Shown one piece after another: positions 36,086 to 45,721 of a stretch of DNA of 64,000 nt (its first letter is position 1; each line of letters begins with the position of its first letter). Source of the stretch: Ferribacterium limneticum (GTDB taxonomy: Bacteria; Pseudomonadota; Gammaproteobacteria; Burkholderiales; Rhodocyclaceae); the NCBI RefSeq assembly GCF_020510565.1, contig NZ_CP075189.1, forward strand, positions 2,216,501-2,280,500, given 5' to 3'. The translations under genes were made by a program, and so were the position numbers. The notes under the pieces were generated by a model. It was not told where the DNA came from. It was given only the letters and a program-made list of their open reading frames with translations, and ran no database searches.

Positions 36086-37246
36086 TTAATTTCCGGTTGA
36101 CCGTAGCATTCTGCCAAGCAGTCGGTCGTAAATCTGCTGGTAGCTGTCGATCATGGCCGTCATGCTGAATTGTGCCTCAATGCGCTTCCGTCCGGCATAA
36201 CCCATGGCACGGGATTTTTCCGGGGATTGGGCGAGGTTGATGATGGCTCGGGCGAGGGCGCCGGGATCTGCCGCCGGGACCAGATGGCCGGTGCGCCCTT
36301 CCTGAACCAGTTCCGGGTTGCCGCCAACTTTTGTGGCGATCACTGGTAGCCCGCTGGCCATGGCTTCGAGAATGGTGTTGGAGATGCCTTCGCCGAGCGA
36401 GGGCAGGACGAAGCAGTCAAGTCCGCGCATAATCTCGGGGATGTCATTACGTTCCCCGGGCAGCCACGCGAGTTCGGCTAGGCCGGCTGTTTCGAGGATG
36501 GCGAGCGATTCGTGGCGTAATGGGCCGTCGCCGACCATGACCAGACGCAGGTGCTGGCGCAGGGATGGCTTGGTATTGATGGCCAAAACGAAGGCACGGG
36601 CCAGGTTGGTTTGATCCTTGACGGTCTGCATGCGGCCAGCGGTACCGACGAGCCAGAGCCCGGCTTCGTTAAACGGGGAGCCGGGAATATCTTGTCTCTC
36701 AGGGGCGGGATGGAAGCGGACGGCGTCCACACCGTTATATATTTGTGTCACGCGCTTTGCACCAATGCCAACAGGATTAATTAGATAGTGTGCGAGATCT
36801 TGGGAGAGAACTATGTAATGTTTCACGAACGGGCTGTAGATCCGTCGAATCCATTGGCACTTCTTGTTGGTACCGTCGAAGTCGCCAACATCGCGCCCGT
36901 GTTCGCCATGGATGCGAGCCGGCACTCGAGCGGCCCAGGCTGGCACGGAGGCTTCCAGTGCAGCCAGGTTGCGGGTGTGCACGATCGTGGGCCGGAGTTG
37001 GCGGAATAGGCGGTACAACTGTGGGTAGATCCAGAGGGCGTGCCCCGGTTTCTTGTTCAGGGCAAAGAATTGGACATCGGGACGCTGGATGCGTTTTTTG
37101 AAGTCTGTGATCTCGGTGAGTGAGATGATGGCATGCCGATAAGCATCAGCTGGCATGTGGTTGATCAGGTTAACGACACCATTTTCCAGACCGCCGGTAT
37201 CGAAGCGGTGCATGATGTGAGCAACCAGCGGGCGGCCATCGCTCAT
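36086..37246 (-). CDS. XrtA/PEP-CTERM system glycosyltransferase (stp2-type, GT4)
   Basis: A 386-residue GT4 enzyme. It opens VAHIMHRFDTGGLENGVVNL, the mark of the exosortase-associated sugar transferase 2 family. Also seen are HTRNLAALEASVPAW, IYNGVDAVRFHP, GTAGRMQTVKDQTNLARAF and the E-x7-E in SLGEGISNTILEAMASG. Its start overlaps the exosortase gene stop by 4 bases, consistent with the conserved xrtA-transferase pairing. Confidence 0.94.
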   Translation of the reverse strand: MSDGRPLVAHIMHRFDTGGLENGVVNLINHMPADAYRHAIISLTEITDFKKRIQRPDVQFFALNKKPGHALWIYPQLYRLFRQLRPTIVHTRNLAALEASVPAWAARVPARIHGEHGRDVGDFDGTNKKCQWIRRIYSPFVKHYIVLSQDLAHYLINPVGIGAKRVTQIYNGVDAVRFHPAPERQDIPGSPFNEAGLWLVGTAGRMQTVKDQTNLARAFVLAINTKPSLRQHLRLVMVGDGPLRHESLAILETAGLAELAWLPGERNDIPEIMRGLDCFVLPSLGEGISNTILEAMASGLPVIATKVGGNPELVQEGRTGHLVPAADPGALARAIINLAQSPEKSRAMGYAGRKRIEAQFSMTAMIDSYQQIYDRLLGRMLRSTGN

Positions 37247-38769
37247 TTCGGCCGCGCTTCGCTGAGGCTGCGCAGGATTTCGCCGCCAGCCTCGTTGACG
37301 AAGGTGGGCAAATCCTTGGCGGCCGAGTCTTTAGGCGTGTAGATGATAACGGCGGCGCTGTCATCGCCGTGCCCGGTGAGCATAGCCCATGCAGTCAGCC
37401 ATTTTGCCTTGATGTCGCTGGTGGTCAGATGTCCGTTGACCCAGTACGCCTGCCAGACGATGTAGCGTTCATCGGCCAAGCTACGCTTCTTCAGCAGTTC
37501 GGCCTCGCGAATGGCCACTTGGTTGCCGCCAAAGTTCGTATTTGCCTGATGATTTTCCACGATTTGCCAGAGTGGGTCGCTCGACGTCACAAGCACGTTG
37601 GTTGAGGTTACCAACTTGCGCTCGTAGTTCTGGTTTTGGTAGTAAGCAATGTAGAGACCGACCCAGCCGTCCGGGTTGCGATAAACAGAGTGCTGTTCTG
37701 CCGAGGGGTTGGCAAATCTCGGTTTCCAGTCAATGGCAGGGGCATCTACCTGCCAGGAGCCGGCAGTTGCGGGCAATAAAAGACTGACACTTGCATCGAT
37801 ATTGGATTGCCGCAGATGTTTTTCGTAGAGCGGGCCGGCGGCAATGAGGACCGCGAGAAGGAGCGTGATCGCCCAGAAATACGGTTGTTTCTGGGGTGCC
37901 TTGCCGGTCGTTAGACAGGGCTGCTGGGCCGGTTCCATTGGCTCGGCCCAGCGAGCGCCAATGGCAAACATGATGACGATGACTACACCGAAAAATACCC
38001 AGCCGTAAATCAGGTGGTCTACACCGGCCGCCAGTTTGTTACCGGAAAGGTGACCGAGCATCACGATGATGTAGGCGCGTAGCCAGTTGGCGAGGATCGG
38101 GACGAGCAGTGAAACGAGGATGAAAATCAGTCGGCGTTTAAGCGAAGTGTATGTCAGATAGGCGTACAGCGTGCCGACCGTCAATGAGGCGATCAGGTAG
38201 CGAACGCCACTGCAAGCTTCAACGACGGACCAGTTACTGCTCGGGATGACGAAATTCTGGCCTTCCCGATAAACGGGAATTCCGGTCAGGCGCAAGGCTT
38301 GAACAGTAAAGTCGGCGGTCCATTCCATCAACTGTGGCAACAGGAAGTCACCGATCGGGACGGCAAAGAAAAGAAAGAGCAGTGGGAAGGCGATAAGCTT
38401 GCTGACTTGCCAGCCGACCAAGGCCATGATCGCCATGACGATGATGCCGATGACAGCAAACTGGGTAAGCGCGTTTACGGCTGAGAGTTCGCCCAGGAGC
38501 CAGAGGAAAATAAGCCCGATGAGCGGCAGGGCTGCCCAGCCGGTTGCCTGGGGTTGCGCGGCAGCCGGCTGCTGCCGGTCCCGCCATATTAGCCAAAGTG
38601 CAATCGGCGGCACGATCAACCCATGGGTATAGGTTTCTGATCGCCACCATATTTGTGCCATCGCTTCCAGCGTGCCCCAGTACCAATAGCCGATCCAGAG
38701 CAGGATTCCCACGATTGCCGTCAGCGTCGGCTTCCAGTTGGGCAATTGGCTTTGCATGGGGGGCGTCAC
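37243..38769 (-). CDS. xrtA: Exosortase A with fused EpsI domain
   Basis: A 508-residue polytopic protein that processes PEP-CTERM proteins at the inner membrane. Residues 15-290 form the exosortase domain with about eight helices and the three catalytic residues C186 (VEACSGVRYL), R231 (NWLRAYIIV) and H252 (VDHLIYGWVFF). Residues ~295-508 form a periplasmic EpsI domain (GSWQVDAPAIDWKPRF, VGLYIAYYQNQ). The fusion is usual for exosortase A. The only clear substrate gene in the window is at 54094-54879. It sits between two XrtA-specific glycosyltransferases with 4-base overlaps on both sides. Confidence 0.96.
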   Translation of the reverse strand: MTPPMQSQLPNWKPTLTAIVGILLWIGYWYWGTLEAMAQIWWRSETYTHGLIVPPIALWLIWRDRQQPAAAQPQATGWAALPLIGLIFLWLLGELSAVNALTQFAVIGIIVMAIMALVGWQVSKLIAFPLLFLFFAVPIGDFLLPQLMEWTADFTVQALRLTGIPVYREGQNFVIPSSNWSVVEACSGVRYLIASLTVGTLYAYLTYTSLKRRLIFILVSLLVPILANWLRAYIIVMLGHLSGNKLAAGVDHLIYGWVFFGVVIVIMFAIGARWAEPMEPAQQPCLTTGKAPQKQPYFWAITLLLAVLIAAGPLYEKHLRQSNIDASVSLLLPATAGSWQVDAPAIDWKPRFANPSAEQHSVYRNPDGWVGLYIAYYQNQNYERKLVTSTNVLVTSSDPLWQIVENHQANTNFGGNQVAIREAELLKKRSLADERYIVWQAYWVNGHLTTSDIKAKWLTAWAMLTGHGDDSAAVIIYTPKDSAAKDLPTFVNEAGGEILRSLSEARPK

Positions 38770-39977
38770 TGATTGACTTCCTGTGAGGTGGGCAGATATT
38801 GATCGATACTGGCGAGATGGGCTTCCCAGCTATATCTCGTAACGACACGCTGGCGGGCGGCCTTGCCAATTCTATGGCACGACTCCGGGTTCCGCAGTAG
38901 CGCGTCGATTTCGGCGATGAAGTCGGCCGGGGTCGTTGCCGTTTTCAATTCCTGCCCAAAAATGGCGTTGACCGCAGCGGCGCATTCGCTGGAAGCGACG
39001 ACGGGCTTGGCCATGGCCATCGCTTCGAGAATCTTGTTCTGGATACCGCGGGCAATGCGCAAGGGCGCAACGACGACCGCCGCATGTTGCAGGTAGGGGC
39101 GAACATCGGGAACCGTACCGGTGACAGTGACGGTTTCACCAGCCAGTGCCAGTACTTCCGGTGTCGGGCTGCGGCCGACGATGTAGAAGCGTAGCTGTGG
39201 CCAGTGTTCGCTCAGTGTCGGCAACATATCGGCAACAAACCAGCGGACTGCGTCGACATTCGGTAGGTAATCCATGGCGCCGGTAAAAACAACCGGAGTT
39301 TCATCGGCTGCGTAGGGGGTAGTGCAGGTTTCATCCGGGGCGAAGTAATCGGCGTCGACACCGTTGCAAACCGGTTCGACGCGCACGACGCATTCGGGGG
39401 CCAGCCGGGTGAAAAGGTTAACTTCAGCTTCGGTGACGAAAAAGGACCGGGCAGAACGGGCTGCGACTTCGCGCTCGTAGGCCAGCAATTTCTTGCCTTC
39501 ACGCCGGTATAGCCATGACATCGGCCAGCGATGGTTCGGCGCGTATTGCGTCCATTTGGCCGAATCGACATCGACAAAATCAACGATGGTCGGTAGCCGG
39601 GGGATGGATTCGACATACTGGGCCATCGCCGAGCTGAAAATGACCGCAGCGTCGATTTTTTTGTGTCGGCAGGTTTTCTCGACCCAGTCCTGCAGACCGG
39701 CATCACGGTAGTAGCGCAGGGTCAGCGGATCGTCGGCGAGGAGGGCGTTAAGGCTGCGCAGCTTGGCAAATTTCGGTTCCAGGCGGGCAACGTGCAGATC
39801 GGCGCAAAAGTGGTGAACGGTCTCGACGTGCTGCATGTCGTCCGGATCATCAACGAAGGTACCGAGAAAAACCCGGTGCCTGGCAGCCAGATGTTTGAGC
39901 AGGTGGAAGGAGCGAACCTTGTCACCCTTGTTGGGCGGGTAAGGCAGACGATGGACAAGGAAAAGAATGTTCGCCAT
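38766..39977 (-). CDS. XrtA/PEP-CTERM system glycosyltransferase (stp1-type)
   Basis: A 403-residue GT-B transferase. The N-terminus ILFLVHRLPYPPNKGDKVRSF is the fingerprint of the exosortase-associated sugar transferase 1 family. Also seen: PTIVDFVDVDSAKW, EPVCNGVDADYFAPDE, VFTGAMDYLPNVDAVRWF and APLRIARGIQNKILEAMAMA near the donor site. Located directly upstream of xrtA (4-base overlap). The role is addition of a conserved sugar to the lipid-linked unit. Confidence 0.94.
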   Translation of the reverse strand: MANILFLVHRLPYPPNKGDKVRSFHLLKHLAARHRVFLGTFVDDPDDMQHVETVHHFCADLHVARLEPKFAKLRSLNALLADDPLTLRYYRDAGLQDWVEKTCRHKKIDAAVIFSSAMAQYVESIPRLPTIVDFVDVDSAKWTQYAPNHRWPMSWLYRREGKKLLAYEREVAARSARSFFVTEAEVNLFTRLAPECVVRVEPVCNGVDADYFAPDETCTTPYAADETPVVFTGAMDYLPNVDAVRWFVADMLPTLSEHWPQLRFYIVGRSPTPEVLALAGETVTVTGTVPDVRPYLQHAAVVVAPLRIARGIQNKILEAMAMAKPVVASSECAAAVNAIFGQELKTATTPADFIAEIDALLRNPESCHRIGKAARQRVVTRYSWEAHLASIDQYLPTSQEVNQ

Positions 39978-39979
39978 GT

Positions 39980-41014
39980 TCAGCCCAGATTGCGCACGAT
40001 GTGCGGGCCGATAAAATTGGCCAGACTAACCGGCATGCGCCGCCAGGTTTCGATCAGCAGCTTGTACTTGGCGTTGTTCGGGTTGTTCTGCGGAATGCTG
40101 TCGCGTTTGTAGAGGCAATATTCGTAATGCAGCGGTTGTGGCTCGAAGCCCCAGTTTTTCTTGAACGAATAGGGGCCGGTGCCGACCTTGCTGCGGCCAT
40201 AGTCGAAAATCTTGATGCCGCGTTCGCAACTGCGGCGCATCAATTCCCAGTATTTGAAGTCGTTGGCGGCAAAGTTGCGTGCCGCTTCGTCGTCGCCGGC
40301 GTAGTAGGGTAGAACTTCGTCGCGGAAATAGAAGGAAAGGACGCTGCTGAGCGGTTCGCCTTCAGATGTCGTGACGGTGAGGATTTCGCAGTCGTCGCCA
40401 AAGACCTGGAGCAGGGTATCGAAATAGAGCTTGGGTAGGGCCGGGGTGCCGTGCCGGTGAACGTTGTCGGCAAACAATTTGAAAAATCGGTCAGATTTCC
40501 GGTCGACCGTGGAAGTCAGGCCATTGTTGATGCCTTTTCGGACCATGGCCCGCTGTTTGCGCGGAATGGCCAGCATGTTGGCTTCGACCTCGGGCAGGAT
40601 TGCCTTACGGAAAGTGACGTAGAGATCCTGCGTCGGCCAGTCGGCATGACGGAGGCTGGTGTTACGAAATTCGAGATGATCGACATCCAGCCTGCGCGCT
40701 AATGCCTGTGCTTCTTGTTCAAGTGCGGTAGCCGCTTCCGGGCTGGATGCTGCAACGCCGCCGTAGACAGCAAAGGGCAGGGCGATCAGCGAATTGCCAA
40801 AGAGCCGGCTCTTGATGTGGGCCAGCGGCAATACCCCGAGGATTTCTCCATCCTGTTCGGCATAGAGAAAGTAGGTTGGGTGGCGGAAAACATCGCGGAG
40901 AACGCCTTGCCAGGCGGCGCGATGAAAAAACGTGGCTTCCGGACAGGCGAGGACGAATGCCTCCCAGCGCGCCGAGTTTGCCATATCGGACAGGGAGAGC
41001 TGCTTAATCTCCAT
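39980..41014 (-). CDS. FemAB-family XrtA/PEP-CTERM-associated protein
   Basis: A 344-residue double-GNAT protein. It shows MANSARWEAFVLACPEATFFHRAAW near the start, RKQRAMVRKGINNGL, and the C-terminal KIFDYGRSKVGTGPYSFKKNW that marks the exosortase FemAB group. FemAB relatives transfer amino acids from aminoacyl-tRNA; the acceptor here is unknown, perhaps an amino sugar. I place the start at 41014 (MEIKQLSL), an 11-base overlap with the deacetylase gene, instead of 20 codons further upstream. Confidence 0.92.
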   Translation of the reverse strand: MEIKQLSLSDMANSARWEAFVLACPEATFFHRAAWQGVLRDVFRHPTYFLYAEQDGEILGVLPLAHIKSRLFGNSLIALPFAVYGGVAASSPEAATALEQEAQALARRLDVDHLEFRNTSLRHADWPTQDLYVTFRKAILPEVEANMLAIPRKQRAMVRKGINNGLTSTVDRKSDRFFKLFADNVHRHGTPALPKLYFDTLLQVFGDDCEILTVTTSEGEPLSSVLSFYFRDEVLPYYAGDDEAARNFAANDFKYWELMRRSCERGIKIFDYGRSKVGTGPYSFKKNWGFEPQPLHYEYCLYKRDSIPQNNPNNAKYKLLIETWRRMPVSLANFIGPHIVRNLG

Positions 41015-41876
41015 TGGTGTTACCAAGCGGCTCGAGAAACAGCTCGTCCATCCGGCCCCATTCAAAATCGGCAAGCAGGCGATTCAGCCGTTGCTCCATC
41101 CGGTGAATATTGACGTAATGACGGAAGCGGGTCTTGGCGCTGATTCCGGGGATTCTGGGTTGTCCGGTGTCGACTTCCCACGGGTGAAAATAGAACACGG
41201 CCGGGAGTTGGTCGACCCGGTTGATCCGTTCGATCATCCAGCGGGATAGGCTATAGGGCATCAGCCGGAAATAACCGCCGCCACTGGCGGGCCAGTTCCG
41301 GTTTAGAAAGCGCAGCGTTGTGCACGGTATCTCGACGAGACTGCCGATGGTGTGGGCGTGGCGCGGTGCGTTCGGCATGCCATAGTGGTCGTGACGAATC
41401 GGATAGATGCTTGAGCTGTAACGGTAGCCGGCTCGCTCCAGACACTCGAAGGCCCACAGATTTTTCTCGCCGATTGAGAAACTCGGCGCGCGATAGCCCT
41501 TTACGTCATGGCCGGAAATATCTTCGAGAATCAGCTTGGCCAGATTGATATCGGCAAAAAAACTCTCCGGAGTCTGGTCGCTGGCCCGTTCATGACCGTA
41601 GCCATGGCTCGCCAGTTCATGGCCATTGTCGACAATGCGCCGGACAACCTGCGGGTAACGCTCAGCCAGCCATCCCAACGTGAAGAAAGTGCCCTTGGTG
41701 TCATGCTTGTCGAGCATGGCAAGTATGCAATCTACATTGCGCTCGACGCGACATTCACGAATGGCCCAGTCTGAGCGCGGGATATGCGGTGCGAATGCCG
41801 AAACCTGAAAATAATCCTCGACGTCAATGGTCAGCGCATTGCACGGAGCAACGGTCGGCTTCGTCATCGTCGGCAA
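41004..41876 (-). CDS. XrtA system polysaccharide deacetylase
   Basis: A 290-residue CE4 deacetylase with the compact N-terminus ALTIDVEDYFQVSAFAP (metal Asp pair in DVEDYF), GHELASHGYGHERAS (H-x3-H), KGYRAPSFSIGE and a DUF3473 tail (VFYFHPWEVDTGQPR). This is the exosortase-A-specific deacetylase, expected to deacetylate GlcNAc or similar residues. It precedes the FemAB gene, consistent with exposing an amine that the FemAB-like protein then acylates (inference). Confidence 0.94.
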   Translation of the reverse strand: MPTMTKPTVAPCNALTIDVEDYFQVSAFAPHIPRSDWAIRECRVERNVDCILAMLDKHDTKGTFFTLGWLAERYPQVVRRIVDNGHELASHGYGHERASDQTPESFFADINLAKLILEDISGHDVKGYRAPSFSIGEKNLWAFECLERAGYRYSSSIYPIRHDHYGMPNAPRHAHTIGSLVEIPCTTLRFLNRNWPASGGGYFRLMPYSLSRWMIERINRVDQLPAVFYFHPWEVDTGQPRIPGISAKTRFRHYVNIHRMEQRLNRLLADFEWGRMDELFLEPLGNTNGD

Positions 41877-43049
41877 TTAACGTCGCCCTTGGTTCTCGAT
41901 CAGCCAGCCTGCGAGATCGGCGGCGATCCGTTCGGCCGTATGGCCATCCCAGAACTCCGGCACGCGCCCACTTTTGCCCCGGCCAGCCAGAACTTCGGCT
42001 GCGTGATGACGAATGGCGCCGACATCCCGGCCGACCATGGTGTTGGTGCCTTGCTCGACCGTAATCGGGCGTTCGGTATTTTCGCGCATGGTCAGGCAAG
42101 GTACGCCGAGGGCCGTAGTTTCTTCCTGCAGGCCACCCGAGTCGGTCAGCACGATTCGTGCATTGGACATCAAGCCGTGCATTTCCAGATAGCCCTGGGG
42201 GGGAAGCATGATCATGCGCGCGCTGTTGATCAAGTGGCCCAAATCAAAGCGTTCGATATTCGCCTTCGTGCGCGGATGCAACGCGAAGACCAGCGGAATG
42301 GATTCCGAAATTTCGCGTAGCACATTAAGCAAGGATTCCAGCACGTCCTGATGGTCAACATTGGAAGGGCGGTGCATGGTAACAATGCCGAAGCCCTCTT
42401 TCCCTTTGATCAGGGCCGGGTCAATACCCGATGCATTCAGACAGTCGGCCGGTTTGCGTGCAAATTCCCGGTTGCTTAGAAGTGAGTCGATCATGACATT
42501 GCCGACAAAGCGAATACGTTCGGCAGCAATGCCTTCTCGCGCCAGATTATCGGCAGCGCTGCGTTCCGTGGTGTAGAGCAGGTCGGCGACCTGGTCTGTC
42601 AGGACGCGGTTTATTTCTTCGGGCATGCCGCGGTCGTAGCTGCGCAGGCCAGCTTCGACGTGAACAACCGGAATCCCTTTCTTGACTGCTACCAGCGTGC
42701 ACGCAAGAGTCGAATTGACATCGCCGACTACCAGGACGCAGGAGGGTTTCTTTTCGTCAACGACCGGCTCGAAGCGGCGCATCACCTCGGCTGTCTGAAC
42801 GGCGTGGCTACCCGAGCCAACTTCGAGATTGATATCGGGGTGCGGAAGCCGCAAGTCCTCGAACAATTTGTCGTTCATGTCGCGGTCGTAATGTTGACCG
42901 GTATGAACCAGAAGAGTCGGAATGGCTGGCTGGTGCGTGGCGAAGGCGCGCAGGATGGGCGCCATTTTCATGAAATTGGGGCGAGCGCCGACCACGCATA
43001 TGACAGGACCGAGTTCGGCTGGCCAAGTGTTAGGCATCTGAGTTTTCAT
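41877..43049 (-). CDS. wecB: UDP-N-acetylglucosamine 2-epimerase (non-hydrolysing)
   Basis: A 390-residue epimerase converting UDP-GlcNAc to UDP-ManNAc. Seen: VVGARPNFMKMAPILRAF (substrate loop), LVHTGQHYDRDMND, VHVEAGLRSYDRGMPEE (catalytic acids), TMHRPSNVDH and LTDSGGLQEETTALGVPCL. Its presence predicts a ManNAc-derived residue in the polymer. A ManNAc dehydrogenase is not encoded in this window. The annotated start overlaps the ATPase gene by 20 bases; an ATG four codons in (43037) is equally possible. Confidence 0.94.
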   Translation of the reverse strand: MKTQMPNTWPAELGPVICVVGARPNFMKMAPILRAFATHQPAIPTLLVHTGQHYDRDMNDKLFEDLRLPHPDINLEVGSGSHAVQTAEVMRRFEPVVDEKKPSCVLVVGDVNSTLACTLVAVKKGIPVVHVEAGLRSYDRGMPEEINRVLTDQVADLLYTTERSAADNLAREGIAAERIRFVGNVMIDSLLSNREFARKPADCLNASGIDPALIKGKEGFGIVTMHRPSNVDHQDVLESLLNVLREISESIPLVFALHPRTKANIERFDLGHLINSARMIMLPPQGYLEMHGLMSNARIVLTDSGGLQEETTALGVPCLTMRENTERPITVEQGTNTMVGRDVGAIRHHAAEVLAGRGKSGRVPEFWDGHTAERIAADLAGWLIENQGRR

Positions 43050-44133
43050 TCTTGTTCTGAGAGCTGGTTACAGGGCTATGCTGGGCAAAGACCTGCTGCA
43101 GTAGTTGCAACGTGGCACCGTTGATTCGCTCGAGTTGAATCAGGCTTGACTCGAGCCTGGCGAGGCGCTCGGCAACATGCTCAGCGTTCAGTGCGGCTAG
43201 CAGTTCTTGAGGCGGGCGTGAATGCTCACCAGGACTTCCTGGTGCCAAAGGGTTAGATAGAGCTGAAACCCCGCTGCCATCATTCAGGGCGTATTGCATC
43301 TGAACCTGCGTCGAGCCGCCTATCGTCTCCTCAAAAATTTCGCGGGCGACCTCTTCGACATCAGCCATATCGAAGTTCTTCTGCTGATTGAGAAAGCCAA
43401 ACAATAACAGTCGATCGCACACTGAGTTAATGCGCCGAGGGATGCCGCTGCTGGCCTTGAAAATGGCTTCATAGGCAGCGCTGGTAAAACTCGGTGAATC
43501 CGTTGCGCCGGCATGGTGCAGGCGGTGCTCGATATAGGCCTGGGTTTCGCTGACATCCAGCGGGCCGATATGGCAGGCAGCGATCACCCTCTGCCGGAAC
43601 TGCATCATGTGCGGACTTTGCAAGATCTGGCGAAATTCGGGCTGCCCAATCAGGAAACTTTGCAGCAGGGCAGTATTGCCATACTGGAAATTGGAGAGCA
43701 TGCGCAACTCTTCCACTGCCCGCGCTGTCAGGTTCTGGGCCTCGTCCACGACCAGCAGGCAGCGCTTGCCTTTTGCCGTCATGCTGATCAGGAAGGCCTC
43801 CAACGACATCAGAACATCGGATTTGGCGACATCCTTGGTCCGCAGGCCGAATGCTGCTCCAACCAGGCGCAACGTGTCGTCGGCATCAAGCTGGGTGCTG
43901 ACCAGTTGTGCAGCGACCACTTTTTCCGGGTCGAGGCTATCCAGCAGTCCGCGCACAATGGTCGTTTTTCCCGCACCAACTTCGCCGGTAATAACGATGA
44001 ATCCCTCGTTCTGGTGCATACCGTACTCAAGGTAAGCTTGTGCACGAAGGTGTTGCTTGCTCCCGAAATAAAAGGCCGGGTCAGGATTCAGCTGAAATGG
44101 CTTGCTGGTCAAGCCGTAGAAGGACTTGTACAT
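43030..44133 (-). CDS. XrtA/PEP-CTERM system-associated ATPase (ExeA/GspA-like AAA)
   Basis: A 367-residue ATPase. The N-terminus YKSFYGLTSKPFQLNPDPAFYF is typical of the ExeA-like group. Walker A is GEVGAGKT (50-57), Walker B CLLVVDEAQNL with D130/E131, and sensor region RQRVIAACHIGPL. After about residue 275 there is a low-complexity stretch and a C-terminal helix (VAERLARLESSLIQLERI) that may form a coiled coil. A role in assembly of the export apparatus is assumed from constant synteny with the TIGR03016-type outer membrane protein upstream. Confidence 0.94.
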   Translation of the reverse strand: MYKSFYGLTSKPFQLNPDPAFYFGSKQHLRAQAYLEYGMHQNEGFIVITGEVGAGKTTIVRGLLDSLDPEKVVAAQLVSTQLDADDTLRLVGAAFGLRTKDVAKSDVLMSLEAFLISMTAKGKRCLLVVDEAQNLTARAVEELRMLSNFQYGNTALLQSFLIGQPEFRQILQSPHMMQFRQRVIAACHIGPLDVSETQAYIEHRLHHAGATDSPSFTSAAYEAIFKASSGIPRRINSVCDRLLLFGFLNQQKNFDMADVEEVAREIFEETIGGSTQVQMQYALNDGSGVSALSNPLAPGSPGEHSRPPQELLAALNAEHVAERLARLESSLIQLERINGATLQLLQQVFAQHSPVTSSQNKNENSDA

Positions 44134-44137
44134 GGCG

Positions 44138-45721
44138 CTAGAAAATGACCGAGAGGGTGCCGATGAGCGCGTTTTCGGTGTAGGCGTTGGTCGAGTTGTC
44201 GAACTCGGTACGGCGGATGCTGAGACCCCCCGTGGTTTTTGCGCCTAGCTTGGAGGTGAGATTGGCTTGGTACATCATGGTCGTGGCTTTAAGTGCGCTG
44301 GTGCCGGTGCTGGTGCTTTCCTGACGTGATGCCATTATGTTGATGCTCGAAATAGCGCTCAATTTATGCGAGAGATTGAAGCTGATGCCACGTTGGCGAA
44401 TATTGTTCGTGTTATTCGAAGAGAAATCGTCGCCGATAGTCGATGAGGCGAGAGTTGATTGGCTCTCGCTGCGATTGAACAACAGGGTAAGGGTATTTCT
44501 TACCCCCTGCAGAGCCAAGGCCAATTGTTGGCTGCGTAGAATGGTGGCTCTGGAGCTTAGGAAACCACTGTAAGCCAAAGCATTTGGCGAGAATCCAGGT
44601 CTATTGATAAACCAGTTGTTGGCACAAGTAGATACGACCTGATCCAGTTGATTGGGATCAGTATCGTTGATATATTGCTGTCTGCATAATTCAGAAACAA
44701 GATCGAATAGTGTTCCCAAGCCAACCACGGTTGATTGGGGGGGCATTACGGATACATCCTTGGTGTCTGAATAGCGAATGCTGCTTAGCGGAAAACGGTG
44801 ACTCAGGCTATAGCGGTGACCATCGCCAAAAAAACGACGTTCCTTGAAGGCAGAAATCTGCGTGCGCTCAGTTGGTGTCCAGTCGAAGCCGTAGCCATGG
44901 GTCTGCTTGCTCTCAGTATTCTGCGACGCATAGTTATTGGACTCCTGGCCACCGCTTAGTGAAACACGGAATTGCGGAACAACGGTATAGGTCCCTATTG
45001 CATACAGACGTTGTGCCTCGGTCCTTTGCCCGCGACTGTAGCTTGCATTTTGCTGGGTTGCGTTGACAGACCATTTCAGGTTTTGGAATGGGGTGCTTCC
45101 ATGTAACAGCCCAGCCCAATCGGAAAGTTCGATATCAGAGGCGGCCGATGTGTTGGATTGAGTTGTCGACCAGTTGTAGCGTAAGGTGTAGTCGGCAACC
45201 CCCGCTATTTGTCCGCGAATATACGGAGAAAGGCGATAGGTCGAGGTTTCCGAACTATTCGTATTGATATTGGCGTTGCTGGGTGATTGTGCGCCGAACG
45301 CCGATATCGTCTGCTGTGCTATGAGACCGCTGAAGTCCAGATACATCCAGTTTGATACAGCTTCAAGTGTACCGAAGGTGTTAAGGGAATTTTGCGTACT
45401 GCTATTGGCCGATGATGTTGAGTAGAAAGTGCCGGTCAATGCGTAGTCGAAATAAGCCTTGAGACGAGCGGTCTTCGCATCGATGCGTACGCCTGGGGCC
45501 AACTGGGTAATGAAACCGCTCTCCTTGCTACCTTGGCCGCCACTGACAGCGACGTTATCCGTCCAAGTCTCGATCAGTGTAATTCGTGGCTTGATAACGA
45601 AGGCTTGGCCTTGTGTTCCTGTGTTTGCGTTAGCAGACTCTTGGCCTACCGCGGCGTTTATCCACAGGGTAGCTATAACCAATCCAGTGGTGCGAGTCAG
45701 GCGCAGGGTGCTATTTTTCAT
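44138..45721 (-). CDS. PEP-CTERM system-associated outer membrane beta-barrel protein
   Basis: A 527-residue outer-membrane protein. A signal peptide (TTGLVIATLWINAAVGQES) is followed by alternating amphipathic strands rich in aromatic, Ser, Thr and Asn residues, ending in IGTLSVIF with a terminal Phe as usual for Bam-inserted barrels. I set the start at 45721 (MKNSTLRL). The upstream in-frame codons are a GMGTAMGTAMGT repeat that only mirrors the repeat in the tyrosine kinase gene. It overlaps that gene by 11 bases. It is probably the outer-membrane conduit or a structural barrel of the export machine. Confidence 0.9.
   Translation of the reverse strand: MKNSTLRLTRTTGLVIATLWINAAVGQESANANTGTQGQAFVIKPRITLIETWTDNVAVSGGQGSKESGFITQLAPGVRIDAKTARLKAYFDYALTGTFYSTSSANSSTQNSLNTFGTLEAVSNWMYLDFSGLIAQQTISAFGAQSPSNANINTNSSETSTYRLSPYIRGQIAGVADYTLRYNWSTTQSNTSAASDIELSDWAGLLHGSTPFQNLKWSVNATQQNASYSRGQRTEAQRLYAIGTYTVVPQFRVSLSGGQESNNYASQNTESKQTHGYGFDWTPTERTQISAFKERRFFGDGHRYSLSHRFPLSSIRYSDTKDVSVMPPQSTVVGLGTLFDLVSELCRQQYINDTDPNQLDQVVSTCANNWFINRPGFSPNALAYSGFLSSRATILRSQQLALALQGVRNTLTLLFNRSESQSTLASSTIGDDFSSNNTNNIRQRGISFNLSHKLSAISSINIMASRQESTSTGTSALKATTMMYQANLTSKLGAKTTGGLSIRRTEFDNSTNAYTENALIGTLSVIF

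Noticed and set aside
41015..41074. Longer N-terminus for the FemAB-like protein
   Set aside because: The extension lies wholly within the deacetylase gene, and the ATG at 41014 gives the expected family start.
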